DNA of 64,000 bases from Vreelandella populi (GTDB lineage: Bacteria; Pseudomonadota; Gammaproteobacteria; Pseudomonadales; Halomonadaceae), in the NCBI RefSeq assembly GCF_003989825.1, contig NZ_RZHE01000005.1:18565-82564 (forward strand), written 5' to 3'. Below, piece by piece: positions 37,066 to 48,940 of this stretch (positions are counted from its first letter, which is position 1; every line of letters starts with the position of its first letter). A program made the position numbers and the translations under genes. The notes under the pieces are model-generated. The model was not told where the DNA came from. It worked only from the letters and a program-made list of their open reading frames with translations, and searched no databases.

Positions 37066-38258
37066 TGAGCTTGCAAAACGAACCGCTAACGCCAGCGGAA
37101 GGCTACGCAGAAACCGCCTACCGCGCCAATGCTATTCCTGAGCAGAGCTACGCTCCTCAAAATGAGATGTTGCGCGGGCGCATACTAGAAACCCGTCTGC
37201 CTTGGGGTAGTTATCTGGGGGTAAATCCTACTACTTATCAATACTCGGATCTTTGGTTTCGGGAGTACCAATATATCGGCGATGATTATCATGACTACAC
37301 CATGATCAACGAGTCACGTTGGTCTAAACGAGTCGATGAAAATGCTAATGACCTATATCGAATTGCTAGGTTCTTTTTTATTATCTTTTCTCACCTTTTT
37401 AGTTTTACTGGTGGAGGTGGCTGGGTATTTACTGGCATTGCCATTTTCGTTTCGGTTGTAGGGACGGTAGGACAACTATTTGTCGATGAGCCCAGCTTTC
37501 CCTTTCTCATTATCGGCATTCCCCTGACCATTGGTGGTATTTGTGGTGTTGCGACTCTTCTCCGATGGCTTTGGGAAAAGTATGAAATAAAATTTTATAA
37601 AGGTAATCGCAATTGGTCGGATAATTATGCTTTCTGTCGCCGTACAGGTTTGATCAATACGGAAATTGGCAATTTTTCATTCTACGAATTTGATGCTTAT
37701 ATTGAGATGACAGTGGGTACCCAGGGGTCGCAGTTTCATTCCTTTAAATTGATTCACCGTTACCCGCATCGAAGCCGTCTCCCGCATACCAAAGATCCGC
37801 TGGAGTTCAGCTTTTCCGTGGATGGTAGTATCGCCCAGCTGTACGCTATTTGGGATATGTTGCAGCGTTATATGGATGTCTCTCAGCCGCTTCCAGACGT
37901 GCCTGAATTAGAGCCTTTCCGTCATCTCGATCCCACCACAAAGGCTTATGACGAAGCAGACAAGCGCGGTAGACCTGCTACCTACTGGCGCGATTTGTAT
38001 GCCAATAGCAGCGCGGAAGAACTCAAAGCAATGCGCGAGGCGCACCGCGCCGAAGTGGATAGCACCGCCTGGGGCGGCCGCCCGGATTTGATGGAGCTTT
38101 CGGTGCCCAACTACCGAGAGACTCGCAAGGGCGAACCCGAAGACGTGAATGATTTTGGCCGTTTCCCTTGGAAGGCGGGGCAGTTTCTAGATCGTCCGGA
38201 AACAGCGCAGCCCTTGGATTCAGCAGGCCATCAGCAGAACAACGAAAAGTCACGCTGA
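37065..38258 (+). CDS. Membrane protein, probable immunity protein or partner of the effector
   Basis: The 397-residue protein is coupled to the effector by TGATG and has a GGGAG ribosome site; an in-frame ATG at 37035 lies inside the effector gene. Hydrophobic segments occur near residues 105-118, 124-142 and 149-170, flanked by soluble regions. The part after the membrane segments (EIKFYKGNRNWSDNYAFCRR... to MLQRYMD) resembles the DUF6708-type proteins found beside T6SS effectors, by eye only. Membrane immunity proteins guard against pore-forming effectors, so immunity is the leading guess. Its 5' half is among the most AT-rich coding DNA in the window. Confidence 0.55.
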   Translation: MSLQNEPLTPAEGYAETAYRANAIPEQSYAPQNEMLRGRILETRLPWGSYLGVNPTTYQYSDLWFREYQYIGDDYHDYTMINESRWSKRVDENANDLYRIARFFFIIFSHLFSFTGGGGWVFTGIAIFVSVVGTVGQLFVDEPSFPFLIIGIPLTIGGICGVATLLRWLWEKYEIKFYKGNRNWSDNYAFCRRTGLINTEIGNFSFYEFDAYIEMTVGTQGSQFHSFKLIHRYPHRSRLPHTKDPLEFSFSVDGSIAQLYAIWDMLQRYMDVSQPLPDVPELEPFRHLDPTTKAYDEADKRGRPATYWRDLYANSSAEELKAMREAHRAEVDSTAWGGRPDLMELSVPNYRETRKGEPEDVNDFGRFPWKAGQFLDRPETAQPLDSAGHQQNNEKSR

Positions 38259-38284
38259 GAGCGAGTACGGCATACATTCAGGAA

Positions 38285-38316
38285 GGCAGCTGCCCGTTAA
38301 GCGGCTGCCGCTTTAA
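38285..38316 (+). terminator. Weak terminator-like hairpin after the T6SS locus
   Basis: AAGCGG-CTG-CCGCTT forms a tight stem followed by TAAT; an alternative stem pairs GGCAGC (38285-38290) with GCTGCC (38304-38309). There is no good U run, so termination is uncertain. The surrounding 38259-38524 gap shows nothing else I can name. Confidence 0.35.
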
Positions 38317-38524
38317 TGGGTGCCCCCTTTACCCGTCTTTGTAAACGGCTACGGCTGCGTATACCGTGGCTGAGGCTATCGTTTCTTCAAGCCTCTTCCT
38401 GCCAAGCACGAAAACTAAATACTGAAAGAACTAATGATCTATAGTGCTGTTCACATAAGCCGGGCACGTTACCAAGCGTGCATTAGACTTAGCGATGGCA
38501 ACGTATTCACAAAGGGATGAGGGA

Positions 38525-39538
38525 ATGCAAACCACGGATCGACAACGGACGTTTACACAATACGCGCTGATTGTATTAATGCTGGGGGTTGTGGCGTTAG
38601 TGCTTTGGCAGCTTGTGGGCCTGCTTATCTTGATTTTTGGTGCAGTGGTGGGTGCCTGTGTGTTGCAGACAGGCATGACGCCGCTATTGCGGTTGGGGGC
38701 ACCGCGGTGGCTTGCGTTGTTAGCTGTGATTATTGGGTTGGTGGTGGTGCTGGGATTGATCAGCTGGGCGTTTGGGGCTCAGGTGTCTTCTGAGCTTGAA
38801 GCCTTGACCTCCTTGCTGCCCGATGCCTGGGCGCAGCTTCAGGAGCGCATTGAGGGAACATCGCTGGCGCCGCTTTTGGATAACACCGCGGAGCGGGCGG
38901 GTAGCCTGTTTGAAAACGGGATTTCCCAGGTAGGCATGGTGGTGGTCTCCATGGGGGGCAGCGTCGTCAACTTCTTCGCGCTGATTGTCGGCATGGTGTA
39001 CTTTGCCGCCCAGCCCGGTGTGTATCGGCGTGGCCTGCTCTTGCTTGCGCCGGTCAAGAGCCGGCCCAAGTTGGCGGATGCGCTGGATGAAAGCGGTAAA
39101 GCGCTGCGTTTTTGGCTGGGCGGGCAGCTAGTTGCCATGGTGGTCACCGGGCTTCTAGTAGGTATCAGCATGTGGTTTTTGGGTGTACCTGCCCCGCTTG
39201 GCCTGGGGTTGATTGCCGGGCTTCTGGATTTTGTACCGTTGGTGGGCCCGCTGGTGGCGGCCATTCCCGCACTGCTGCTGGCCTATACGGTAAGTCCGCA
39301 AACGGCTCTGTTTGTGCTGATTGCCTATACGATTATCCAGCAGATCGAGGGCAATATTATGCAGCCCCTGATACAGCAACGTGCCGTGAATCTACCGCCT
39401 GCGATGCTGCTGTTTTCCCTATTTGCGGCAAGCACGCTATTCGGTGTGGCGGGCGTGCTATTGGCCGCACCATTAACCGTTGTGCTCTTTGTGCTGGTTA
39501 ATCGCCTTTACGTGACGCGTGAGGAAGATGCGGAGTAG
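38525..39538 (+). CDS. AI-2E / PerM-family membrane transporter
   Basis: The 337-residue protein has about seven or eight hydrophobic segments in the arrangement of the AI-2E transporter (PerM) family: two early membrane pairs, a soluble loop (SSELEALTSLLPDAWAQL), then a C-terminal block with PLGLGLIAGLLDFVPLVGPLVAAIPA, the family hallmark, and QQIEGNIMQPLIQ. Substrates vary in the family (autoinducer-2, Na+/H+ exchange), so none is assigned. ATG 38525 follows a purine-rich GGGATGAGGGA stretch; an in-frame ATG at 38495 lacks a ribosome site. Confidence 0.88.
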   Translation: MQTTDRQRTFTQYALIVLMLGVVALVLWQLVGLLILIFGAVVGACVLQTGMTPLLRLGAPRWLALLAVIIGLVVVLGLISWAFGAQVSSELEALTSLLPDAWAQLQERIEGTSLAPLLDNTAERAGSLFENGISQVGMVVVSMGGSVVNFFALIVGMVYFAAQPGVYRRGLLLLAPVKSRPKLADALDESGKALRFWLGGQLVAMVVTGLLVGISMWFLGVPAPLGLGLIAGLLDFVPLVGPLVAAIPALLLAYTVSPQTALFVLIAYTIIQQIEGNIMQPLIQQRAVNLPPAMLLFSLFAASTLFGVAGVLLAAPLTVVLFVLVNRLYVTREEDAE

Positions 39539-39627
39539 ATAGAGTCAAAGGTAATAACTACTGCCGTATAAATGATTTTACGCTCATCGAACGCGGCGTT
39601 AAGCTTATAACCATTATTCTTACCGAC

Positions 39628-39652
39628 AAAAGCGCCTTTTATAGGCGCTTTT
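39628..39652 (+). terminator. Terminator after the PerM-family gene
   Basis: AAAAGCGCC (39628-39636) pairs perfectly with GGCGCTTTT (39644-39652) around a TTTTATA loop, leaving a short T run at its 3' side. It ends 21 bases before the next gene. Confidence 0.75.
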
Positions 39653-39673
39653 GGCATTGCAAAAGGTGAATGT

Positions 39674-40885
39674 ATGTCAACGATGACACCGGCGGTAACC
39701 ACCAGCTATCGGGTGCCGCTGATTGCTGCAGCGGCAATCGTATTGGGCGCGCTATTGATTGGCGTAATGTTTGGAGCCAACACCGGCCTTTTAATGATTG
39801 TGGGCGGTCTATTGGGCATGGTGCTGTATCACGCTGCCTTTGGTTTTACCGCCGCTTGGCGGGTATTTATTACTGAGCGTCGTGGGCGCGGCCTGCGGGC
39901 ACAAATGGTCATGCTGGCGATTGCCGTTGTGCTGTTCTTCCCCGCGCTGGGGGCGGGTACCCTGTTTGGTACCGAAGTCCGTGGCTTTGTATCGCCTATC
40001 GGGATTTCCGTACTGTTCGGTGCCTTTCTGTTTGGTATAGGCATGCAACTGGGCGGTGGCTGTGCCTCGGGCACGCTGTTTACGGCGGGCGGCGGTAATG
40101 CGCGCATGCTGATTACTTTGGTGTTCTTTATTATTGGCTCGGTGATCGGGACCGCGCATTTTGCCTGGTGGCAAAGCCTGCCTGCTTTTCAGCCGACCTC
40201 GTTGATTGATATTGCCGGTACGGGCGGCGGGATCGCGATTAGCCTGGTGCTGTTTGCTGCTATCGCTGCCTTTACGTTGGTGATGGAAAAACGCCGCCAC
40301 GGCCAGCTTGAAAAGGTGCCACACGTTGAAAAATACGGCGTTGAGCGTTGGCTGACCGGCCCCTGGCCGCTACTTGCAGGTGCTGTTGCCCTGGCGCTTT
40401 TGAACTTCGCGACTCTGGCCTTGGCTGGCCGCCCGTGGGGTATTACCTCGGCCTTTGCGCTTTGGGGTGCCAAGGGGTTTGAGCTGGTGGGTGGCGATGT
40501 CAGCCAGTGGGGCTATTGGCAGGCACCGGGTAATGCCGCAGCGCTTGAGGCCAGCGTATGGAGCGATATCACCACGGTCATGAACGTGGGTATCATGTTG
40601 GGGGCGCTAGCAGCAGCCCACCTGGCTGGGCGGTTTGCGCCCAACTTCAGGATTCCGCTACGTTCGGTATTGGCCGCAGTAATCGGCGGGCTCATGCTGG
40701 GCTATGGTGCGCGTTTGGCGTTTGGCTGCAACATCGGGGCCTATTTCGGCGGGATCGCGTCTGGCAGCCTACATGGCTGGGTGTGGCTGGTGGCGGCCTT
40801 TGCCGGCAACATGCTGGGTGTGAGGATTCGCCCGCTCTTCTTTGGCGGTGTGGAAGGCCGCAAGCCCATTGCCAAGACGAGCTGA
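39674..40885 (+). CDS. YeeE/YedE-family sulfur-compound transporter
   Basis: The 403-residue polytopic membrane protein belongs to the YeeE/YedE family, whose characterised member TsuA imports thiosulfate. The key block QLGGGCASGTLF (around residue 127-138) holds the conserved cysteine, and a second half-repeat has LAFGCNIGAYFGGIASGSLHGW. About ten hydrophobic segments are present. TsuA usually acts with the small TusA-like TsuB; none is encoded next to it here. A GGTG ribosome site precedes the ATG. The gene stands alone between two terminators. Thiosulfate or another sulfur or selenium species is possible. Confidence 0.87.
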   Translation: MSTMTPAVTTSYRVPLIAAAAIVLGALLIGVMFGANTGLLMIVGGLLGMVLYHAAFGFTAAWRVFITERRGRGLRAQMVMLAIAVVLFFPALGAGTLFGTEVRGFVSPIGISVLFGAFLFGIGMQLGGGCASGTLFTAGGGNARMLITLVFFIIGSVIGTAHFAWWQSLPAFQPTSLIDIAGTGGGIAISLVLFAAIAAFTLVMEKRRHGQLEKVPHVEKYGVERWLTGPWPLLAGAVALALLNFATLALAGRPWGITSAFALWGAKGFELVGGDVSQWGYWQAPGNAAALEASVWSDITTVMNVGIMLGALAAAHLAGRFAPNFRIPLRSVLAAVIGGLMLGYGARLAFGCNIGAYFGGIASGSLHGWVWLVAAFAGNMLGVRIRPLFFGGVEGRKPIAKTS

Positions 40886-40915
40886 TCGTCTTTAAAACGC
40901 ATTAATTCGATGTCT

Positions 40916-40943
40916 CGCCCCGGCCAAAAACCGGGGCGTTTTT
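40916..40943 (+). terminator. Terminator after the YeeE/YedE gene
   Basis: CGCCCCGG (40916-40923) pairs with CCGGGGCG (40931-40938) around CCAAAAA and is followed by TTTTT. A strong intrinsic terminator. Confidence 0.9.
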
Positions 40944-41061
40944 GTATCGATTAGTACTACGCTTCTACCTTTGTCGTACTAGCATGTTACATTATTGGCA
41001 AACGCCGCCAACGCCCTGCGTTGCTGCATCGCAATAGAAATTGACATGAATGAGAGCGCCT

Positions 41062-42738
41062 ATGTCCACGAGTAAACGCCCCTTATATATTCCTTACGCC
41101 GGTCCCTCTTTGCTTGAAATGCCGCTATTGAACAAAGGCAGCGCGTTTACTCAAGAGGAGCGACTGGCCTTCAATCTGATTGGCCTGCTACCGCAAAATG
41201 TTGAAACTATAGATGATCAGTTAGAACGCGCTTATCGCCAGTACCAGCAGTGCCATAGCAATCTGGATCGCCATATTTATTTACGGGCTATTCAAGACGA
41301 TAACGAAACGCTCTATTTCCGCTTGGTATCTGAGCATCTAGAAGAGATGCTTCCGATCATCTACACCCCGACGGTGGGCCAGGCATGTCAGGAATTTTCC
41401 AATATTTACCGCAACCACCGGGGGCTGTTCATCGGCTACCCGGACCGCGAGCATATGGACGACATCCTGCGCAGCGCTACCAAGGATAACGTCAAGGTAA
41501 TCGTGGTCACTGATGGCGAGCGTATTCTAGGCCTGGGTGATCAGGGCATCGGCGGGATGGGGATCCCGATCGGTAAGCTGGCGCTTTATACCGCCTGTGG
41601 TGGTATCAGCCCCGCACATACACTGCCGATCATGATCGATGTGGGTACCAACAATCAGGCGTTGCTGGATGATCCCATGTACATGGGCTGGCGCCATAAG
41701 CGCGTGGGGCAGGAAGAGTACGATGCCTTCATGGCGGAATTCATCTCGGCGCTAAAACGCCGCTGGCCGAACGCGCTTTTGCAGTTTGAAGATTTTGCTC
41801 AGGCTAACGCGGTGCCTTTGCTTGAGCGCTACCGTAACGAGCTGTGCTGCTTCAATGACGATGTTCAGGGTACGGCGTCCGTTGTGGTGGGGACGCTTAT
41901 GGCAGCCTGTCAGGCGCGTGAAGAAACCATTGCCCAGCAGCGTGTGGTGTTTGTGGGCGGTGGCTCTGCAGGTTGCGGGATTGCCGAGCAGGTAGTGGTC
42001 GCGATGGAAGCTGAAGGTCTGACGGAAAGTGAAGCGCGCTCGCGGATATTCGTTGTCGACCGCGAAGGCCTGATGACCTCAGACCAGGAGTGGCAACGCG
42101 ACTTCCAGCGCCGCTTGGCACACGACCCGTCCCTGGTCGCCGATTGGAATGGTCAGGGCCTGGAAGAAACCATCGCCCAGATGAAACCTACGGTGCTGAT
42201 TGGGGTGTGTGGTCAGCGCGGTATCTTTACCGAACAGGTAGTGAAAACCATGCACGCGGGCTGCGAGCACCCGGTTATCATGCCGCTTTCCAACCCCACC
42301 TCACAAGCGGAAGCGGTTCCGGAAGACGTAATTCGCTGGACCGACGGCCAGGCACTGGTAGCAACGGGCAGCCCGTTTGCCCCGGTAGTGTATAACGGCC
42401 GCACCTATCCGATTGCCCAGTGCAACAACGCTTATATTTTCCCCGGCATTGGGTTGGGCGTTATCGCCTCGAACGCTAATCGAGTAACCGATGAGATGCT
42501 GATGAGCGCCTCACGGGCGCTGGCGCGTGAAGCGCCGATTGTCAAAGAGGGCAAAGGTGCGCTATTGCCGCCACTGTCTCGGATTCGTGAAATCAGTCAG
42601 TCGATCGCCTTTGAAGTGGCGGCCACCGCTCAGCATAACGGCGTTGCCTTGACTACCAGCGGCACCAAGCTGCGCGAGGCTATCGAAAAAGCGAGCTGGT
42701 CACCTGTTTACCGTACCTACCGTCGTCGCGCCGTTTAA
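41062..42738 (+). CDS. maeA: NAD-dependent malic enzyme
   Basis: This enzyme oxidatively decarboxylates malate to pyruvate. The 558-residue length matches E. coli MaeA (565) and the large malic enzyme class. Visible signatures are [34 protein letters not shown] (malate and metal site), [16 protein letters not shown], then [16 protein letters not shown] for the dinucleotide fold, and [17 protein letters not shown] chose ATG 41062 behind GAGAG with 5-base spacing; an in-frame ATG at 41050 adds four residues. It is monocistronic and convergent with acnA. Cofactor preference (NAD rather than NADP) is inferred from the MaeA-like class. Confidence 0.93.
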   Translation: MSTSKRPLYIPYAGPSLLEMPLLNKGSAFTQEERLAFNLIGLLPQNVETIDDQLERAYRQYQQCHSNLDRHIYLRAIQDDNETLYFRLVSEHLEEMLPIIYTPTVGQACQEFSNIYRNHRGLFIGYPDREHMDDILRSATKDNVKVIVVTDGERILGLGDQGIGGMGIPIGKLALYTACGGISPAHTLPIMIDVGTNNQALLDDPMYMGWRHKRVGQEEYDAFMAEFISALKRRWPNALLQFEDFAQANAVPLLERYRNELCCFNDDVQGTASVVVGTLMAACQAREETIAQQRVVFVGGGSAGCGIAEQVVVAMEAEGLTESEARSRIFVVDREGLMTSDQEWQRDFQRRLAHDPSLVADWNGQGLEETIAQMKPTVLIGVCGQRGIFTEQVVKTMHAGCEHPVIMPLSNPTSQAEAVPEDVIRWTDGQALVATGSPFAPVVYNGRTYPIAQCNNAYIFPGIGLGVIASNANRVTDEMLMSASRALAREAPIVKEGKGALLPPLSRIREISQSIAFEVAATAQHNGVALTTSGTKLREAIEKASWSPVYRTYRRRAV

Positions 42739-42770
42739 GTCGTCGCGTTGCTCAAATAATTAGCAGGCCA

Positions 42771-42796
42771 AAAAAAGCCCCCACCGGAGTGGGGGC
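42771..42796 (-). terminator. Terminator for acnA between maeA and acnA
   Basis: GCCCCCAC (42777-42784) pairs with GTGGGGGC (42789-42796) around CGGA. The A run on the plus side (42770-42776) becomes a T run on the minus strand, so it is oriented to end acnA, whose stop is about 24 bases away. Confidence 0.85.
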
Positions 42797-42819
42797 ATAC
42801 AAGCATTGGTAGGTGTTAC

Positions 42820-45567
<2,748 letters not shown>

Positions 45568-45695
45568 GCCTTTCTCCTCTCATTGTGCGGCGTCTAACGC
45601 AACGCGACGGTCACTGTTTTCCTTTTAGTATGACCTACATAGTAGTAGTACATGCGTGTTTATAAAGGTTGTTTCAAGGTGTCTTCGCCTAATAG

Positions 45696-46778
<1,083 letters not shown>

Positions 46779-46787
46779 TCCCAGCCG

Positions 46788-47315
46788 CTAGCAGCCTGAC
46801 TGCGCTTCTTCCACCCGTGCTCGGCCCAGGGTGCTGAGCACCAGGCTGGCGCCTTGGGCGTCAGCCTGATGTCTGGCCGGGCAGATCGAAAATGTGCTGT
46901 TGAACCCCGTGGCGTGGCCAAGTGGGGTGTACCTGATCCGGTCATGGCCATTCTTGGCAACGCTCACCCCGGCGGTGGCCGGAAACACCCGCACTACCTC
47001 GCTTTGCTCAATGCCGCGTAGCTTGTCGGCACTCACCAGCATCAGCTCGCCGCTCCAATCGTTTGCACAGGCCGTGCGGTCCCGGTTGGCCGGGCACAGG
47101 GTGATGGGTGCGCGATGAGTAATCGCGGTGCTGCGCGCCAGCGAAAGCGCTGACTGCAGCCGGTTTATCTCGCTGGTTATCGCGGTGCGCTCGCCCAGCG
47201 CATTGAAGCTGGGCACGCCCCAGGCGGCCAGTACGCCAATGAGCACCAGCACCACAAGCAGTTCCAGCAGGGTGAAGCCTGGCGCTGGGCATCTGACGAT
47301 AGAGGGGTAGGGCAT
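46788..47315 (-). CDS. fimT: GspH/FimT-family pseudopilin
   Basis: The 175-residue prepilin has a 13-residue leader ending in Gly, followed by mature FTLLELLVVLVLIGVLAAW with Glu5. The globular part matches the GspH/FimT pattern (SARSTAITHRAPITLCPA-type block, here LARSTAITHRAPITLCP), with four further cysteines. I chose ATG 47315 behind GGGAGA; an in-frame ATG at 47345 adds ten residues. It is divergent from thiO. In Pseudomonas aeruginosa fimT lies beside a D-amino-acid-oxidase-type gene of the ThiO class, so this is probably the other end of the same type IV pilus locus. FimT proteins take part in DNA uptake in some bacteria. Confidence 0.8.
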   Translation of the reverse strand: MPYPSIVRCPAPGFTLLELLVVLVLIGVLAAWGVPSFNALGERTAITSEINRLQSALSLARSTAITHRAPITLCPANRDRTACANDWSGELMLVSADKLRGIEQSEVVRVFPATAGVSVAKNGHDRIRYTPLGHATGFNSTFSICPARHQADAQGASLVLSTLGRARVEEAQSGC

Positions 47316-47417
47316 CACATTCTCCCGGTCGCTTGACCTGTCCATTCTCCTCGCTATGCTCTTTGTCCGACTCCGGCCGTGTGCCGGCCATCAAGCCAGC
47401 CAGAGCAGGCAATCTGA

Positions 47418-48527
47418 GTGAGCGATTTTCTAATTATTGGCGGCGGTGTTATCGGTATGATGACCGCGCTGCAGTTAGCCGATGCCGGGCAGCAGGTTAC
47501 CCTTGTTGAGCGTGGCACCTGCGGGAAAGAGGCCTCCTGGGCGGGTGGGGGCATTGTATCACCGCTTTATCCGTGGCGTTACGCGCCGCCTATTTCGCAG
47601 CTATCGCGCTGGTCGGAAGGCGCCTATCCCACACTTGCGCTGCGACTGCTTGAAGAAACGGGCATCGATCCCGAGTACCGCCAGAAAGGGCTTTTGTACC
47701 TGAATGTGGATGACGAGGAAAGCGCACTTGGCTGGGCGCGTCAGATGGGCAAGCCGCTGGTGCGCGTAGGTGCTGACTTCGTTCATCAGAAGGAGCCTGA
47801 TGTCGCCATTGCCCATGAAAACGCGCTATGGATGCCCACGCTTGGCAGTGTACGCAACCCGCGCTTGGGGCAGGCGCTGCGGGCCAGGCTCTTGGCCATG
47901 CCCACGGTTACGCTTCGTGAGCAGTGTGAGGTTCATGGCTTTGTAAAGCGCGAAGACGCCGTCACCGGCGTGAACACATCCCAAGGGATGCTTTTGGCCG
48001 CGCAGCTTGTTGTTTGCGGCGGCGCCTGGACAGCTGGGCTTCTGGCCTCGCTGGATGTGCGTGTGCCGGTGCGCCCGGTGAAAGGGCAGATGATTGCCTA
48101 TCAGGCGCCGCCTGGACTGGTGCAGCGTGTCGTCTTGAAAGATGGCCGCTACGTTATTCCCAGAGGCGATGGTTTGTTGCTGGTAGGCTCGACGCTTGAA
48201 GAGACCGGGTTCGATAAAACCACCGATGAGGAGGCGTTGGCCTCTTTAAAGCACAGTGCAGAACGTATCGTGCCCGCCCTTAAAGAGTGCCCGGTTGCTT
48301 ACCACTGGGCGGGCCTGCGACCGGGTTCGCCGGAAGGCCTTCCGTTTATCGGTGCACTGCCAGGAGTGCCCAACGTGTTTATCAACGCGGGGCACTACCG
48401 CAACGGTCTGGTGCTGGCGCCAGCCTCTACCCATCTGCTGGCAGACCAATTGCTTAATCGGGAGCCGTTGATAGACCCCACGCCGTTCTGGCCTACGCCT
48501 GAACGGCTGGGGCCTTCAAACAGGTAA
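47418..48527 (+). CDS. thiO: Glycine oxidase ThiO-like FAD-dependent oxidoreductase
   Basis: The 369-residue flavoprotein belongs to the DAO family; ThiO oxidises glycine to iminoglycine for the thiazole part of thiamine. The N-terminal dinucleotide motif is IIGGGVIGMMTALQLADAG (residues 5-23), followed by SWAGGGIVSPLYPW. The ThiO-like block KGQMIAYQAP and the C-terminal HYRNGLVLAPA are present. The start is GTG at 47418 with a weak ribosome site. No thiG or thiS lies nearby, so a general amino-acid oxidase is an alternative. Confidence 0.85.
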   Translation: MSDFLIIGGGVIGMMTALQLADAGQQVTLVERGTCGKEASWAGGGIVSPLYPWRYAPPISQLSRWSEGAYPTLALRLLEETGIDPEYRQKGLLYLNVDDEESALGWARQMGKPLVRVGADFVHQKEPDVAIAHENALWMPTLGSVRNPRLGQALRARLLAMPTVTLREQCEVHGFVKREDAVTGVNTSQGMLLAAQLVVCGGAWTAGLLASLDVRVPVRPVKGQMIAYQAPPGLVQRVVLKDGRYVIPRGDGLLLVGSTLEETGFDKTTDEEALASLKHSAERIVPALKECPVAYHWAGLRPGSPEGLPFIGALPGVPNVFINAGHYRNGLVLAPASTHLLADQLLNREPLIDPTPFWPTPERLGPSNR

Positions 48528-48534
48528 GCCAGGC

Positions 48535-48807
48535 CTAGGCACCACCGTTTTTATCCGCTTGTTCCTGAACAAAACGGTCACGATGAGCGCTGGAACAGAA
48601 CCACTGTTCGTGGTCACGCAGCGCTTCACTTTCCGGTACGTGAACATCGCACCAGCGGCAGCGCACCATCTGACCGCCGTCGTGGCGGTTTAACGCCTCG
48701 TGTTCGGCGTCGCGGGCTAGCTTGTGCTGGCGGTACATGCCGTAAAGCTTTAAACCTGCGTAAAACACCACGGCAAAAATAATCAGGCGAATGATCAAAA
48801 GGTTCAT
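48535..48807 (-). CDS. Small membrane-anchored zinc-ribbon protein, PP0621-type
   Basis: This 90-residue protein has an N-terminal hydrophobic anchor (LLIIRLIIFAVVFYAGLKLYG) and a zinc-ribbon-like motif, CRWCDVHVPESEAL followed by FCSSAHRDRF. The pattern matches the PP0621 family of small uncharacterised gammaproteobacterial proteins. It is convergent with thiO, 7 bases away. The function is unknown; a metal site of C-x2-C plus Cys/His is inferred. Confidence 0.8.
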   Translation of the reverse strand: MNLLIIRLIIFAVVFYAGLKLYGMYRQHKLARDAEHEALNRHDGGQMVRCRWCDVHVPESEALRDHEQWFCSSAHRDRFVQEQADKNGGA

Positions 48808-48940
48808 CCTTGTAGACCCTCCGGTACGGAGATGAAAGCGGTCAATGCGTGTGCGGGCTTTGCCAGCAGGCGGCCCTTGCGGGACAATGCATCGATGCAG
48901 TTAACAATATTCTAAAGATTCTCAAGAGATTTTAACGCCC

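Noticed and set aside
38259..38524. Insertion sequence or attachment site at the right end of the T6SS locus
   Set aside because: No transposase, integrase, tRNA remnant or terminal inverted repeat is visible; only weak hairpins.
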